The position numbers were made by a program, and so were the translations under genes. From the NCBI RefSeq assembly GCF_002160895.1, contig NZ_NFLL01000012.1:1-64000 (forward strand): 64,000 bases of DNA, read 5' to 3'. Position 1 is the first letter of the stretch, and each line of letters starts with the position of its first letter. Below are positions 63,119 through 64,000 of this stretch, one piece after another. The notes under the pieces are model-generated. The model saw nothing but the letters and a program-made list of their open reading frames with translations. It was not told where the DNA came from and did not search any database. This stretch comes from Faecalibacterium sp. An122. GTDB lineage: Bacteria > Bacillota > Clostridia > Oscillospirales > Ruminococcaceae.

Positions 63119-64000
63119 ATGAATAGAAAAGCGATCATCAATAACCGGGAGTATGCGCTTCTTGAAATTGTCCCGTCTCTGGATGGAGGGCAGGCGCTGC
63201 TTCTCTGTGAAGATGAAAACGGCAAAAGGGCGGTATGCTCCGAGCCGCTGTGGCGCAGCTGTGCGCTAACGGATGTGCAGTCTGCTCCGGTTCACGCACA
63301 CAGCTCCTCACAGGAGAAAATCGAGTATTTCCTCTCTGTTTTCAAAGGGCGGGAAGATGTATATGCACGCCGATATCACAGCACGACCACCGGGAAAACC
63401 GGTTACACCCCAGTCTGTAAAAATGAATGGGCGCATGGCCTGTGTGATAAAAAGAAATACAGGTGCGTAGAGTGCCCCAACCGTGAGTTTCGGCCACTCA
63501 CGGCCGATGTGGTCAAGGCGCATTTGATGGGCCGTGATGCTTTGTGTAGAGATGTGGCGGCAATCTATCCGATGCTGGAGGACAACAGGACCTGGCTGTT
63601 GGCTGCGGATTTTGATGAAGAAAACTGGAAGCTTGATGTGACTGCATTTTGCAAATCCTGCAAAGAAGCAGGACTTGTACCAGCAGTGGAACGCTCCCGT
63701 TCCGGAAACGGCGCACATATCTGGTTTTTCTTTTCGGAGCCTGTTTCTGCCGCCGATGCCAGGCGCTTGGGGACCGGTTTGCTGACCCGAACCATGTCGT
63801 GCAGACATGAGCTATCCTTTTCATCCTATGACCGGTTGTTCCCGTCTCAGGATATTGTGCCGAAGGGCGGCTTTGGGAATTTGATTGCCCTGCCATTTCA
63901 AGGCCAGGCGCAGAAAGACGGAAATTCTCTGTTTGTGGATGATCACTTTGAGCCTTATCCCGATCAGTGGGCGTTTCTGTCCTCCCTGCCCAAAATTACA
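63119..64000 (+). CDS. TOTE-type archaeo-eukaryotic primase/helicase protein, 3' end beyond window
   Basis: First 294 residues of a larger protein. ATG 63119 follows a GGAGGGGGGA site. After about 80 residues of N-terminal sequence comes a Cys-rich segment (VCKNEWAHGLCDKKKYRCVE) likely to bind zinc, then the primase core with the metal motif LLAADFDEENW, RSRSGNGAHIWFFF, TGLLTRTM and VPKGGFGNLIALPFQ. This matches the archaeo-eukaryotic primase domain of TOTE conflict systems, proposed antiviral or mobile-element conflict proteins that usually continue with a DEAD/DEAH helicase and a nuclease. These later domains are not visible. Confidence 0.88.
   Translation, partial: MNRKAIINNREYALLEIVPSLDGGQALLLCEDENGKRAVCSEPLWRSCALTDVQSAPVHAHSSSQEKIEYFLSVFKGREDVYARRYHSTTTGKTGYTPVCKNEWAHGLCDKKKYRCVECPNREFRPLTADVVKAHLMGRDALCRDVAAIYPMLEDNRTWLLAADFDEENWKLDVTAFCKSCKEAGLVPAVERSRSGNGAHIWFFFSEPVSAADARRLGTGLLTRTMSCRHELSFSSYDRLFPSQDIVPKGGFGNLIALPFQGQAQKDGNSLFVDDHFEPYPDQWAFLSSLPKIT

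Larger units (their letters stand above)
61390..64000. mobile_element. element integrated at tRNA-Pro, left end only
   Basis: The tRNA-Pro fragment with its native terminator on the left implies that the inserted DNA extends rightward. Visible cargo is an AlbA_2/ATPase-like gene and the 5' part of a TOTE-type gene. The integrase and the rebuilt tRNA should lie beyond 64000. Inference from junction geometry. Confidence 0.55.

Overview
The window looks like a chromosomal segment of a high-GC gut Firmicute of the Oscillospiraceae/Ruminococcaceae type (Gemmiger, Subdoligranulum or Faecalibacterium relatives). The grounds are T-box control of a branched-chain amino acid operon, sigma-A type promoters, strong AGGAGG ribosome sites, frequent GTG/TTG starts, and host-glycan genes (PTS beta-glucosides, GH2/GH3, LplB-type ABC uptake). 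The genus is an inference from gene content and style, not a search result. Two or three stretches (about 36.1-40.0 kb and 55.3-64.0 kb) are visibly lower in GC and carry mobile-element genes.

Layout. 1-4.8 kb: ilvB-ilvN-ilvC-ilvD on the minus strand behind a T-box leader. 4.97-7.8 kb: a DUF815-type AAA ATPase convergent with a membrane PAS-GGDEF protein. 8.3-12.5 kb: a MarR regulator and a heterodimeric ABC exporter. 12.6-14.2 kb: a small membrane protein, a long repeat-rich non-coding block and tRNA-Gln. 14.4-17.5 kb: rpoD, an SDR reductase (probably the EF-P 5-aminopentanone reductase type) and tadA. 18.2-22.0 kb: an NlpC/P60 peptidase, an M19 dipeptidase, a beta-lactamase-like serine hydrolase and a TauE permease, probably for muropeptide recycling. 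22.1-26.2 kb: a second, paralogous MarR plus heterodimeric ABC exporter set. 26.3-32.0 kb: a lactose/cellobiose-type PTS operon (IIA, IIB, IIC, GH1, ROK kinase) behind an RpiR regulator. 32.1-36.0 kb: a two-component system, a GT51 glycosyltransferase and a short divergent cis-prenyltransferase.

36.1-39.7 kb: a large serine recombinase and an XRE regulator, with an IS110-family element and its probable bridge RNA lying between them. 40.0-55.1 kb: a glycan-use locus with a divergent GH3, two ABC permeases, a membrane AraC-type regulator, a solute-binding lipoprotein, GH2, an esterase, a NagZ-like GH3 and a HAD phosphatase. No transporter ATPase is encoded, so a shared one encoded elsewhere is expected.

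55.3-61.4 kb: a mobilizable module with an XRE regulator, a 1.1 kb array of more than a dozen different short palindromes sharing one core, a MobV relaxase, and a DUF6978/DUF1828 pair in which the first gene is frameshifted inside a TA repeat. At 61.39 kb lies the 3' half of a tRNA-Pro gene with its terminator, marking an integration junction. To its right starts another element carrying a Schlafen/AlbA_2 ATPase-like regulator and the 5' part of a TOTE-type primase-helicase gene that runs off the window.

The most interesting parts are the palindrome array before the relaxase, the AlbA_2/TOTE pair at a tRNA junction, the TA-repeat frameshift, the bridge-RNA candidate, and the two exporter clusters with matching asymmetric ATPase sites and MarR-type operators.
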